Shown piece by piece: positions 52,914 to 63,003 of a stretch of 64,000 bases of DNA. The notes beneath the pieces are model-generated. The model was not told where the DNA came from and ran no database searches. It was given only the letters and a program-made list of their open reading frames with translations. Location: positions 1,240,001-1,304,000 of the forward strand of contig CP085836.1 in NCBI GenBank assembly GCA_020809705.1, read 5' to 3'. The translations under genes were made by a program, and so were the position numbers. The stretch's first letter is position 1. The number at the start of each line of letters is the position of its first letter. The stretch is from Calonectria ilicicola (lineage: Eukaryota; Ascomycota; Sordariomycetes; Hypocreales; Nectriaceae).

Positions 52914-54063
52914 ATGGCGAGGAGCAGTCCTCCGCCCAGCCCTAAATCGACTCAACCATTTTCACCGTCTGGGTTAGTGAAATGCCTCTCCAGCGAACCC
53001 GCAGCCGTGGCGCGCTGTGTACGGATGTTCCTTGCGGCTCAGGCCAGAATGCCGACTTCCCACTCCTCACGTACGCGTGTGGAAAGGACCGGGGTCTGAG
53101 TGGCCGCGGGCAGAGGGTTGCCGATTCACCACCAAGAGTTGCGCGTTGGATGGAGCTCCGTATCTTTACTTGCTGAAGTCCTGCTCTCTGCCTTGCCTCT
53201 GTCTGCAAGGCCTGCTTTGCACAGCGTCGCCTGGTGCGGTTCACGGCGAGGCTCCCTTCTTCCTCTTTTTCGAACCAATCTTCCACGCTGGGGACGCCGT
53301 GCACTGGGAACAAAGTGAGGTCCGCCTGCCCTTATTTATACTGACGTGATCTAATTCTAGGCATCCGTGGCAACCCGATGCCAAAGACGTTGACGAGTCT
53401 CCTGTTTCGGATTCAAGCGAGCAAGGGCGAGGAGCCATCATCATAAACATTTGTTGTTCGCCGGGTATTGTGACATGGGAAGCGACCGATGGCGAGCACT
53501 CTGTTGGGGAATTACGACTTCAAATATTTTTGGACACTGGCGGCAACACTGCGTTCTTTAAGGTTTATGGCTATGTGTTTCTCAAGTCGACAAGGAAACG
53601 GAATATCAAACAAAATGTCAAGCATCCTATTTATCTCTTCATATCTCCCGAAACTGTGCAGACAAACATCTGGCACCGACTAGACGTCCTTCGCGATGAC
53701 TTTGACGATCGGTTCGACAGCTTGGACAGCCGAATGACACAGGTTGAAGCAGCAATAAGTACCCGTTCATGCTCATGCCGATATAATTCAGAAGAAAGAC
53801 AAGATCTGAGGGAACATCTTGTGCAAGATGTGAACGACACGGTGGAGGATGCGATGCTAGATGTACAGATCGAATTGCGGGAGAAGCTGGACGACAAGTT
53901 CAAGGAGAGTCTTGACGAGGCTAGGGGGGACGTTGAACAATTAAAGAATAATGCCCACCAGTTCGTAAAACAGCTGGTAGATGAGAGCATGAAAACCATG
54001 CTCGACAGTGCAACACTCCAATTGACTAGCAACGCATCCTTCCAATTCCGGATAGAGGAATAA
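52914..54063 (+). CDS. Three-copy family, copy 3 (internally shortened, 253 aa)
   Basis: Exons 52914-52972 and 53361-54063 (762 nt) with a 388-bp first intron (GTTAGT donor, TCTAG acceptor), matching copies 1 and 2. The product keeps the N-terminal MARSSPPPSPKSTQPFSPSG, the first conserved domain (SPGIVTWEATDGEHS, LFISPETVQTNIWH) and the complete coiled coil from LDVLRDDFDDRFDSLDSRMT with CRYNSEERQDL through QLTSNASFQFRIEE. Missing are the second block, the PPSYxKAI motif, the basic RKRRRT motif and intron 2, a loss of about 150-170 codons without breaking the frame. No stop is present. Because the coiled coil is kept and the nuclear-type basic motif is lost, it could make a protein that pairs with copy 1 in another compartment. 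That is inference. The promoter block is intact. Confidence 0.75.
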
Positions 54064-55303
54064 AAGATGTATATGATACCTGCCATACCCGCCACCAATG
54101 GCCTCCACGATTGTGCTTGGGTGAATGTTTTTGAATGCCTGGCAAGAGCCAAACGTGAAATGAGCAGAGAATAAGGCTGTGGCATCTGTGCGCGGGGATG
54201 GAGGATGCGCAGCATGAAGTAGGGTACGAAACGCGGGCCTGATGTGAAGGTGAAGGCGGACAGGCCACACCACATAACACCATTCATTGCCAAAGTCCAT
54301 GCGCTGAGCATCCACCTCAAATCCTTAATTGATGCCCTCCTAAGCAATGACATAGCTGGCAACGTCATCTTCAAAAAACATTACAAGTCTCAGGGCTTCA
54401 TGAAGAGATGTCGCGACACTCTTCTCGCCGAGAGTCTTTCTTTTAACGACACGATTTGCAAGTGCACTTTCATCATGCTACTCAAAGTAATTTCCAGAAT
54501 TATGGAGACCAGCCTCAAACAGAATCTAGCTATCGCAAACCGCGACAAGCTTTGTGGAGTGGTGATAGTAGCTGCCTGAGACTGCTGCACCAACCTCTTC
54601 ATGCAACTGAATCACAGACCTTAGTCAGAACGGCAATGACATCCAATACGCCTATTTCTTCTCATTTTTTATCCAACCTTATGTTTTCTACATCCATACC
54701 AATTCGCACAATTCGGTGGTTTATACGCTCACCACCGATGCAAATGAAGCTTTAGTTCGGTACCACAACGAGATCCTCACGTTGATAGAAAGCCCACTCT
54801 CATAGGTTGCAAAAATGGGCATAGGTGCAAGTAAACGGGCCGCGTTTCTATACTTAATTCTAGAGTAGGCTTTTATTGATGAATTCAGTAGTGACTGTTA
54901 GTGACTGTTATCTTCGGAAATGACTGTGCCGATGATGATGATACTGATCTCTTACTCTTAGGTCCGGCTTCTAGCTATCCGGCGTTTCGTGGCGTTGAGA
55001 TGAAATATGATAGACCTAAAATGTGACAGTGAATTTTGGCCGTGGGCTTGGAAACTGAAGTAGGATTTTGCCCTCTGGAGTCCAAAAACATCAACACAGG
55101 GACTTTTTACAAAAGTTCTCTAATGCACTTCATGAAATTTACAAAATATAAAAGTCAGACCTGCCAGATGGGCAAAGTGTACTGGGAACTCAAGAACTGC
55201 CGTGGTAAAAGGGATAGCATTGCCACTTTGAGGTTATCTGAACTAATGTAACTCATTGCATGCAACACACGCGTTTTGCCCAAAAAAATTAGCAGTAGTT
55301 AAA
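54064..55303. other. 3' flank of copy 3 and gene-free stretch
   Basis: 54070-54440 is similar to the 3' flank of copy 1 (17894-17960 and 19079-19420). 54833-54868 repeats the outer end of the copy 2 inverted repeat. A 71-codon frame at 55036 has no support. Confidence 0.55.
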
Positions 55304-56088
55304 TCAATTAAGGCGCGGCATTTGCCTCCCTATGCTACCCCCAACCTCATGCATGAGTGTTCGCCACGTAGTAATGAATGCTAAGACGTCCAGTCTTTGT
55401 TTTAGTTTTTCCCATACCTCAGGGTCCAAGGTTTTTTGAAAACTGATGTTGGAGAGAAAAACTTCGGCAACAGCATAGAGCGTGGAGAAGTGGAAGGTCG
55501 ACCCTCCCCAATGCACCTCTGACGTCGTGGGGCTAGCGGCCAGCTCCTGGATATTCCCTAGTTGCGACCAGTATCCATTTTGGAACATCTGCAATAACTC
55601 TAAACATACCACATGACACAAATGCACTCCACCAAAACCAAAATCATCTTCATCGTCAGAATCAGTGTAGTGATACTGGTCAGAGAGACAAGCACCTGCC
55701 GACTTTTGGCCCTGTATGTCTTATCCCATCCCGTCCTCTCAATCCAGGGCCGCTGTTCCCTGAAAGTCATATTCTCAGTTGCTGGTGCTTCTGGGCTATG
55801 GTTATCCTTGCTTGCCTTGTGAAAAGCTGCTTCACGCTCATAGACGGATTGGATGTGGCTCTCGGCTTTTTTCCCTCCTCGTGGCCGCGTTATGCGCCCA
55901 TCCTCCTGTTTGATGGCCCAATATCTCTGCTTTGACCCGATTGCCCATGTTTGCAGATAGACATACTCGAAGAGATCAGCACGACACACTTTTGAGTCAT
56001 GTAGACCAGTGCTCACGAGAACCCGACACCCGATCGGCCACCATTTCTGCCTCCCCTTACCGCCCTGCAGTGCTGCAGGTTGTAACAT
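55304..56088 (-). pseudogene. Fungal protein with single frameshift, unknown role
   Basis: The minus strand from 56088 reads GGKGRQKWWPIGCRVLVSTG, DLFEYVYLQTWAIGSKQRYW and RPWIERTGWDKTYRAKSRQV. It then shifts frame near 55675, after which YHYTDSDDEDDFGFGGVHLC and VVCLELLQMFQNGYWSQLGN continue to the stop at 55304. The sequence on both sides is dense and protein-like. The block WIERTGWDKTYRAKSRQVL resembles the W-RTGW-TY region found in fungal C2H2 and helicase-associated proteins of telomeric type, but the match is loose. A very short GT-AG stretch (20 bp) lies at the shift and cannot be a normal intron, so I take it as a frameshift. Confidence 0.5.
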
Positions 56089-57152
56089 TGGTGTACTTGT
56101 GCAGACAATAAGAACAGAGCTGTATCTAGAAAAAGAAAGATCGTAACTAGATCAAGTATCTGATATCTCGTTGGATTGGTATTGGGATTGTTTATATTAG
56201 TTATTTCCCCCCCTGCTATCTGGCTGTTTTATGCTGATATCGAACAAAAATAAAATAAATCTCTTTCTTTGTATGCCCTTTGTTTTTTGCCTGTGGTACT
56301 TTCTTCTTGCTACCTCTTGTTCCAACACTGCATGACACACTCCCTACCACAAAAATCACCTTTACTTTCCTGATTTCTTGCTTCTCCTTCTATTAATAGA
56401 TGATTTGGTACTTTTTATTTTTACTTTACTTGTTTTACTATTCTAGGAATCAGCTGTTTGTATCAAAGCCAAATCGCCGCACCATGGCCAGTGTGGCCCA
56501 AGCGTTTCACCCTGTGTGGAAAACAGCCCTGGTGGAAAACAGCCCCCTCCCTAGCGGGAAACAGCTCCTTCCTGCAGGAACGTGGCCCAAGCGTCTCCCA
56601 CACAAACGGCCGGATATCTGGCCCCGTTTCTTGTTTTGTTTTGGTTAGTAATATCTGTTACTATCTAACCTTTCTTTTGTTGCTGTGTGACAACGGGGTA
56701 GAAGTGGGGGGTAGAAATGGGCCATATTTCGGATAGCTTTAAGACGCCTGTTCCTTTAATTGGAGAATAGTAGAAACGGGCCCCATTTCTAGAGGAGGCG
56801 GGGTCAGCAATGCTTATGCATGATTGGCAGAAAACTCGAACAGAGAGCTGGAATGGGAGGCAGTTATTTAAGGGAGACTTGGTAGGATAGCATAGGATAG
56901 GATAAGCAGCGGCCGGTTTCAGAGGCTGATAAGTCTGCAATAATCCCAAGCATTGTGATCATTGATTGGCTTATTTTTTGACTAGACGGCAAAACGGACT
57001 TAACTAGAAGTGTGGAACATCAACCATAATGTCTCATCAACAGGTAATTCATGTCCAATATCTGATATTTATATGGCGTTGGGAGGCTATATATAATTCT
57101 GTCTAGCCCCAAAGCCGTGCTCCGCAGCATCTAGCTTTACTAGAAAGCCACA
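56089..57152. other. Repeat-rich gene-free stretch
   Basis: 56450-56650 is GC-rich and internally repetitive (GGAAAACAGCCC twice, GTGGCCCAAGCGT twice). 56773-56789 holds AGAAACGGGCCCCATTT, a variant of the motif at 7435, 44321 and 54833. 56805-56888 is the inverse copy of the dispersed repeat at 37731. Confidence 0.55.
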
Positions 57153-57812
57153 ATGACTAAGATACACGATTTGCCCACGGAGATCATACAAAACATAACA
57201 TCATTCTTTTCTATAGGTATGAAAATGAGATATCTTACTACTTATAAAAGAGCGGCTATGGCCTTTCGTGATGGTGAAGTTGAATCCAAGATTTGGGACA
57301 AAATCTTTAAAGACAAATCCTGGCTTCAAAAAATGGTCTGTATTGGCCTTACTCCGGCATTGATCAGTGCCGAGTTTCTATTACTTCAAGATTCAAAACA
57401 GCCGGATCCAAATGATTGTATTATTGCTCTAGTGTTGCATAGCAAACAGGGAGCAAACCTCCACGAAGCAGATCGAGACGAACTACTTGATACACTTCAC
57501 TCTAAGACCATCGTGTTCAACAATGAGATATCATTCCCAGAGTTTACATTGAATATTGGACAGCTTTTTAGTAACATGAATATCGTTGATGTTGAAAGAC
57601 TCTTTAACACTGAAAGTAGAACCACAGGTATAATCTATTACGATGAAACTCTCTCTTTCAGATCATCGAATATTTACACCATTCAAGCACATTATGTACC
57701 AAAATTTGAATGCGTTATTATTCGACATAGAGATTATAAAGCTTACTGGAATTTCTGGGAACTAGATAAGACTGTGAAAAACAAGGACACATTACGTAAT
57801 AGATATGCTTGA
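57153..57812 (+). CDS. F-box-like protein, 219 aa
   Basis: A single open frame with ATG at 57153. The N-terminus KIHDLPTEIIQNITSFFSIG has the LPxEIxxxI pattern of an F-box, which binds Skp1 in ubiquitin ligases. The match is short and later F-box positions are weak. The remainder has no repeats or known domain. Tyr, Asp and Asn are frequent and there are no lesions. It may be an orphan F-box protein. The alternative, a helical protein with a chance LPTEI start, cannot be excluded. No introns are needed. Confidence 0.6.
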   Translation: MTKIHDLPTEIIQNITSFFSIGMKMRYLTTYKRAAMAFRDGEVESKIWDKIFKDKSWLQKMVCIGLTPALISAEFLLLQDSKQPDPNDCIIALVLHSKQGANLHEADRDELLDTLHSKTIVFNNEISFPEFTLNIGQLFSNMNIVDVERLFNTESRTTGIIYYDETLSFRSSNIYTIQAHYVPKFECVIIRHRDYKAYWNFWELDKTVKNKDTLRNRYA

Positions 57813-58199
57813 ATACACTACCCGTTAGAATGATGGTATATGTTAGATTGACATCTGGTGATTGTAGTCATCACAAAGTTGTCGAGAGGCAAGGGACGAT
57901 GTTGCAATGTTGGGATGCGAATTACATCAAGGGCATATTCTCACAACAAATTTATATTAACAGCACCGCTTTCGACCGGTGACCCTATTTTCTTGACCGG
58001 TTAGGGAATGACCTCTTGTGATTTTTGGCTGGGTGTGTGTTTTACGCTACGTTCAACTCCGCCCCATTTCAATCCTTCTTCAATGAATTGAGTTGCATCG
58101 TCAATTCGGCTTTACTCTTAGGAGTAAGAGGAATATCGCATTTCCTGTTTTTCTGGTGTTGCAGTGTGCGTGTTGAAAAGCATGCTCGGGCTAAATGCG
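57813..58199. other. Gene-free stretch
   Basis: Nothing supported; the 3' side of the transposase relic begins near 58200. Confidence 0.4.
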
Positions 58200-58920
58200 A
58201 TGGCAGGTAAATAACTTGGAAACGGCGAAATAGGGCACTAAATCGAAACTGGGACGAGATATGACCTTTGAAGCCGTCTACAATAAGGATCCTCTATTTG
58301 GTACGCTGTGCAGGCTGTGTTTCTGGAATAAGTATGTCTTTTAACCACTTTTTACATACTCCGCTACTAGACCAGCCGCAGGGCAAAGAGTCATATCCCC
58401 AGTCAGGAAAAGGTCAGGAAACCGCTGTCCTTGAAGGTTGTTTCCGGTAAAGACTACACACAGTTTCAGTTGTTTTTCTAATCCACCTCCTGCCTCTAAA
58501 GCTCGTAGCCTATTCACGACAATCATTCTTTATTACGATCGAACCATAAGTAAGGGGTATTCAAATTACTTTTTTAGGTTTGGTCATGCTCTCGGTGAGG
58601 CCGTGTTCATCCATATTGTAAATGTTGTCCGAGCCAATAGACTTCTTGATGATTTGCTGCGAAAGCGTCTTGAAAAATGTACGTATGGACTCTGGAGTTG
58701 TTTCATAGATATGAGTAGTGTCAATAGATATAGGTATTTTAGTTTTGGTCTCTGGATTGCGTTGGAGGAACCGTGATACCCAGTGGTGGCCAATGGTAGT
58801 CTTCACTTCCAGGAGTCAAAATTCCCGTGCTATAGCTTGTCTTGAATTGGCGATGATCTTTGCCGGTCTTTCTGTGCATGATGTGCATTTCTTGCGCCCT
58901 TCATTCAATTCTGGATTGTA
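58200..58920 (-). pseudogene. Pogo-type transposase relic
   Basis: The minus strand encodes TTIGHHWVSRFLQRNPE (end of the CENP-B-type domain), NIYNMDEHGLTESMTKPKKV with the first catalytic Asp, and LCVVFTGNNLQGQRFPD. Then, after a frameshift, SGVCKKWLKDILIPETQPAQ, stop, and ILIVDGFKGHIS with the second catalytic Asp. At least three stops or shifts are present. It represents a different pogo lineage from the relic at 30795 (NMDEHGL against NVDEHGI, VDGFKGHI against LDGHKSHI). Terminal repeats were not found. Confidence 0.8.
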
Positions 58921-60393
58921 GACTTAAGAATATCACACTCGCGTGATAGCGGCCAAATTTTATGGTCTTCCGTAACCTTTTCCAAAATTCCATTAAGTAT
59001 TTTCTCTCCACTATCATTTTATGTAGTCATTGTCAAAGTTTGAAAAAGATTGGACTAAAATTGGTGATATTATTGAGGAGTGTCAATAATGATGCCATGG
59101 CAACATGTTGCATTAGAGGTATGTAGTAGGGGCTGCGCAGAAAGGTGGGTCGGCACAGTATTTAGATAAGGCGTTTTTCCCACTTCGTGACGCCTTGAAT
59201 CATTTTCTTTTAATATTATTATTTCCCTTTTCTTCAGTATCATATCTTGTTTCCCTTGAAAGTTAGACAGGTATGCAAACGAACACGGTGAAACATCATG
59301 TTGAAGTTGAACATGTATTCGAGTTAATGCAAGCCGCCAGCCACCCTCAGGTTTGATTGGTTGACTCGTAGACATATTCATCACTTCTAAGTCTAACCAT
59401 ATAGCCAAACAATAAATCCTCGTCTACAATTAGTGATTCTTGTTTAATGACTGGATATATGCGTCTGATTAGTCATAGTGGTTTTCTACGAGACAAGGGT
59501 CAGCCGACGATTTGCAATGAACCAGCGATTAGAATAGGAGCACAGGTTGTACGTCCATACGAGAAGCCCGAAGCGGCAGCATCAACTCCTTCTACCATGG
59601 TTAAATATGGCGGTACAAAAGAATAATCCTACAGCTAGGTGAGGTTAGGCTAGATTCAATATTTCGGATACATTACATGGCGCTTGGCGTCATTCCATCT
59701 TACTTTGCACAAAGATCAACGTCCTGGGTATTCATTGCTGCCTTCTTCTTGATTGAAACTACAACCTGCTGTTGCTGGAAAGTTTTTGGTTTCAGGCGAA
59801 TTGTGTCAAGTAGCGTAAGAGACGGGAAGTGTGGATATTTCAGGCAGTGTAGTTTGGTTCGTTAGGGCATTGTTCTTCAATCTGCACGCTCTTACAGGTG
59901 TATGTCAAAGCAAACCTGGAGCCATGTGGGGTCTGGTACTGGGGTTCTGTTAAAGTGTTCACAATATTGGTGACAATTTGGTGAGCTCAGTGCCGGTCAA
60001 CGGGGAGAAGGACTTTGACCCCATGCATAAGTCATGAACTAGCACATGCTTATTCTAATATATGCATAACACAATTCAGGATTGACAATAAACAATTAAT
60101 TACTATAGTGTTAGAATAAGGCTTAAGTATAACAATACTAGGCGATTGACTCCTATGATGCGGGAATTTTCAACACTAATGACGGCAACGGGGCCTAAAA
60201 TGCAACCCCACTGCGACCCAATTGCAAAGGCGCCTGACAAGGCAACCAACAAGGCCCAGGGTTAAGCGACCTCAATTTACAAGCGGGGTAAATAACTGAT
60301 GCATATCTTTCTTTCCCAACGCACGCCTAGCTCCCATATCCATTCAAAGCATATTTGATTACCATACTTGCGCCCTTTCTTTTCACCCTCACT
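58921..60393. other. Gene-free stretch before the ankyrin-like gene
   Basis: Holds a fragment (59915-60025) matching the 3' end of the PD-(D/E)XK gene. No other gene seen. A few short frames occur, such as a minus-strand frame at 59408. Confidence 0.45.
59915..60025 (-). repeat. 3' end fragment of a PD-(D/E)XK paralogue
   Basis: CTGGAGCCATGT, then ATATTGGTGACAATTTGGTG and GGTCAACGGGGAGAAGGACT, match 44600-44715 (CTGGAGCCATGT, ATATTGGTGGTAATTTGGTG, GTCGACGGGGAGAAAGACTT), the 3' end and downstream flank of the gene at 44700-45833. Confidence 0.75.
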
Positions 60394-61709
60394 ATGTGTG
60401 AAACTATCGAGAGTGGTGATGAACTTCACATTGACCTTCAGGTCAAAGACTTGTCGCCCAGCCACGACGTAACACTCAACCAAATTAAGTCAATATATGA
60501 CGCGCCAATTTTCGAAGCCGTGCTAAATGGCAAGGTTGCCAAAGCCAAACAGCTCGTTGAAGAAGGAGGGACTTCATTCTCGGACCGAGATAAAAGGGGA
60601 TTTTCTTTGCTCCATGTAAGTTCTCGGACTCAATGATTGCACAGAGAATTAGCACCTAACAAGAAATAGTACGCCGTATTGTCTAACAGCACCACAATGA
60701 TAGATTGGCTGCTTAAGAAAGGTCTTGGTGAGCTCATGGACAATGAAACTGATCAACACTTGTAAGAGAGAATACACCCAAACCTAAATCATTTCTTATC
60801 AAGGTTACTAATAAATTGAACAGCTCGCCGCGACAACTGGGCTTCTTGAATGCAATTTTAAGAGGCATACCAAATAAGGAGTTCTTAGAACGATTGCAAG
60901 AGCCGTCGTTTAAAAAAGGGCTGAGATTCAGTGACTTTTTTATTACTGGCATTCTTGACTCTGCGACCATAGATATAACTACCTACTTTCAGCGCTCTGT
61001 ATATCCTAATTATTATGATGAGCCCGGAATCGTGCGGTTGCGTTTTGCAAGGCTGTATGTGCTAAAGGCCATGCCCATTTGCAAGATTAAACCAAAAATA
61101 TTCCACTATCTTCTCAACTCTCCACTAGAAGGGAACACACTTAGCCCATCTATCGTCCACACATTTGCGATTGGTGTTGGCCGTCATTTACTCGCTGAAT
61201 CGAACTCCTCCGAAAACCTAGATTCTTGGAACAAGGTACGCAAGGAATTGCTTCCCACCCTGCATGCAAATAGCGACTTGCATAGTATAGAGGAGGCAGC
61301 AATAAGGCCATTTTCATCCCCATGGAGTGTGACAGTATCAATTTCCAAAGTCAAAGGGACACCATTCATATTTGTGATAGGAGCAGCCTTATTGGATTAT
61401 TTTCAACAGGATCACTCTCCGAAAGGCACTACCAGCAAGAAGTGGAACCAAGTTGCCAGCGAGATAATGAAGGATTGGCTTCAATTGATGAAGGAGGCAG
61501 ATATTGACCTGGAAACCTATGGACAAGCGGAAGTGGATAAGATTGAATACCTTAAACGCGAAGATCCTTCTTGCCTAGAATTTAAAGTGGAAAAGACTCG
61601 CCTGGAGGAAAGTTTGCGAGTTCATCAGTCGTTCTTGGTCATTCTTACTACTATCAAGTATGGCCCGCAGCTAAAACAATGGAAGCTTGAGTGGGAACAA
61701 GCTTTATGA
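60394..61709 (+). CDS. Ankyrin-like repeat protein, three exons, 399 aa
   Basis: Exons 60394-60615, 60670-60761 and 60824-61709 (1200 nt). The introns are 54 bp (GTAAGT...AATAG, phase 0) and 62 bp (GTAAGA...AACAG, phase 2), and the frame is uninterrupted. Residues 34-75 hold DAPIFEAVLNGKVAKAKQLV and a RDKRGFSLLH segment, which match the helix pairs of an ankyrin repeat. MIDWLLKKGLGELMDN continues the pattern, so one or two ankyrin units are likely. The remaining 290 residues are a helical domain unique to this family as far as I can tell (for example SPWSVTVSISKVKGTPFIFV, then EWEQAL at the end). The gene has no lesions and lies between two fragments of a degraded PD-(D/E)XK gene. Function unknown. 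Confidence 0.75.
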
Positions 61710-62024
61710 AAGATGTTTCTAAAGAGATGGGCATAGCTTTTGGTCCTACATTATAGGAATTAATGAAAAGTGTCTAGGCTGTATGGCTTGAGTACGAGGC
61801 TTTGTATGTGTGACATCCTCATCACCTTCCAAGGAGCCTCAAAGCGATCTTCAGAGGGTGCATACAGCACAGCATTCCAAGCTTCAACCATAGTATCGCA
61901 GTTCGGGACTGCTGCCTGTTGCGGTCCTGAATTTTCCCTGCCTGATAAAGCTAACCAAACCATGCAAGCCCCGTTGCGTCAATCCTGGGACGTGAATGGC
62001 ATAGGTGATTGTTAGCTCTGAAAG
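61710..62024. other. Gene-free stretch
   Basis: 3' flank of the ankyrin-like gene; no feature recognised. Confidence 0.4.
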
Positions 62025-62830
62025 TGGTTTGGAAGGCTTGGAAAAGAGAGTCACCGTCTTTTCAGCCTTTTTACTGGTAATCACAAACATTTAATCACCA
62101 TAAATCCAGGTACAACAGCTAACTTGTCGATGGCGGCATCTCCAGCCTCCTACAGGAGAACTTCAATGGGTTGCCTGCCACGTGCCCAGCTGCAGCTCGG
62201 CCTTGTGTTTGTGTCTCCCGTAATGTTATGTCTCAATGCCGACACTAATTAGTCGGCTCCTAAACGGGGCGGAGCTAGTGTCGTAGACCTAAATATCCTG
62301 CGTTACCCCTAGCTGAGGCACAGGTGGACCTTTCGGTGCAGAGGTTAGAGGCTAGCTCCTCATCTTACCTATCACTGCAGCTTTGGAGAGACTCAACTAG
62401 AGGTACCGGAACGCCTCCCGTGTGCCTGGTTACTTGTCGCGGTCCGGTCGTTTGAACATGGCATAGTCAACTCTTGAGCTAGGGCCGTGGTTGCTCCGAT
62501 GCCTAGTTGAGATGTTGCCTGATATGCTGGGCCTCGAATTAGTCAAGATCCTGCACGAGTTTAGATGGTCTTGCAATGGGGTAAAGCTTGCGAGATTGGT
62601 TGATTGTTGGCTCAGGGCCGTATCAAGCGACGGCGTGTGTGCCAGGTGATTCTAACTATTCTCGTTCTGTTCTATGAACTAACAGTCATGTACAATGGCC
62701 ATAGTTTTCAATATGCCATCGAGGAGTTGATCTGGTCGAGGATGATCGTTGTCGACGAATGTATAAACGAGATTGTGGGAGGAGTTGTAGGTCCGAGAAT
62801 GGTGCTCAAGAGCATCAATTTAAGACTATG
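62025..62830 (-). pseudogene. Degraded PD-(D/E)XK paralogue fragment
   Basis: 62030-62290 matches 44911-45170 of the gene at 44700-45833. Matching stretches include ACTGGTAATCACAA, GCCCAGCTGCAGCTCGGCCT and TTAGTCGGCTCCTAAACGGG, with many changes and small deletions, so the exon 2 frame is lost. 62785-62830 matches the exon 2 start and intron 1 region (GTGCTCAAGAGCATCAATTT). The part between them (62290-62780) has no match and is probably an insertion. With the 59915-60025 piece it forms a shattered copy of that gene. Confidence 0.7.
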
Positions 62831-62840
62831 CAGTGGTTAG

Positions 62841-63000
62841 TAGGCAGATACCTAGACTATCATTTCTTAAGTTCGTACCCTGGGGTACGACACCGGCTCA
62901 GACAAAATCGTACCTTAAGCCTGATAGTTAAAGATTGGTATACCCCTAACTATATTTCATCATTTCATTCATCCATGAATAAATAAGAAAAAGCCATATA
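62841..63000. other. Gene-free stretch
   Basis: Nothing supported between the degraded paralogue and the left end of the transposon. Confidence 0.4.
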
Positions 63001-63003
63001 ACG

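Noticed and set aside
53631..54374. Minus-strand 247-codon frame, the longest open frame in that area
   Set aside because: Antisense to the coiled-coil exon of copy 3; composition (Ser/Leu-rich) is typical of a shadow of Glu/Lys/Asp coding.
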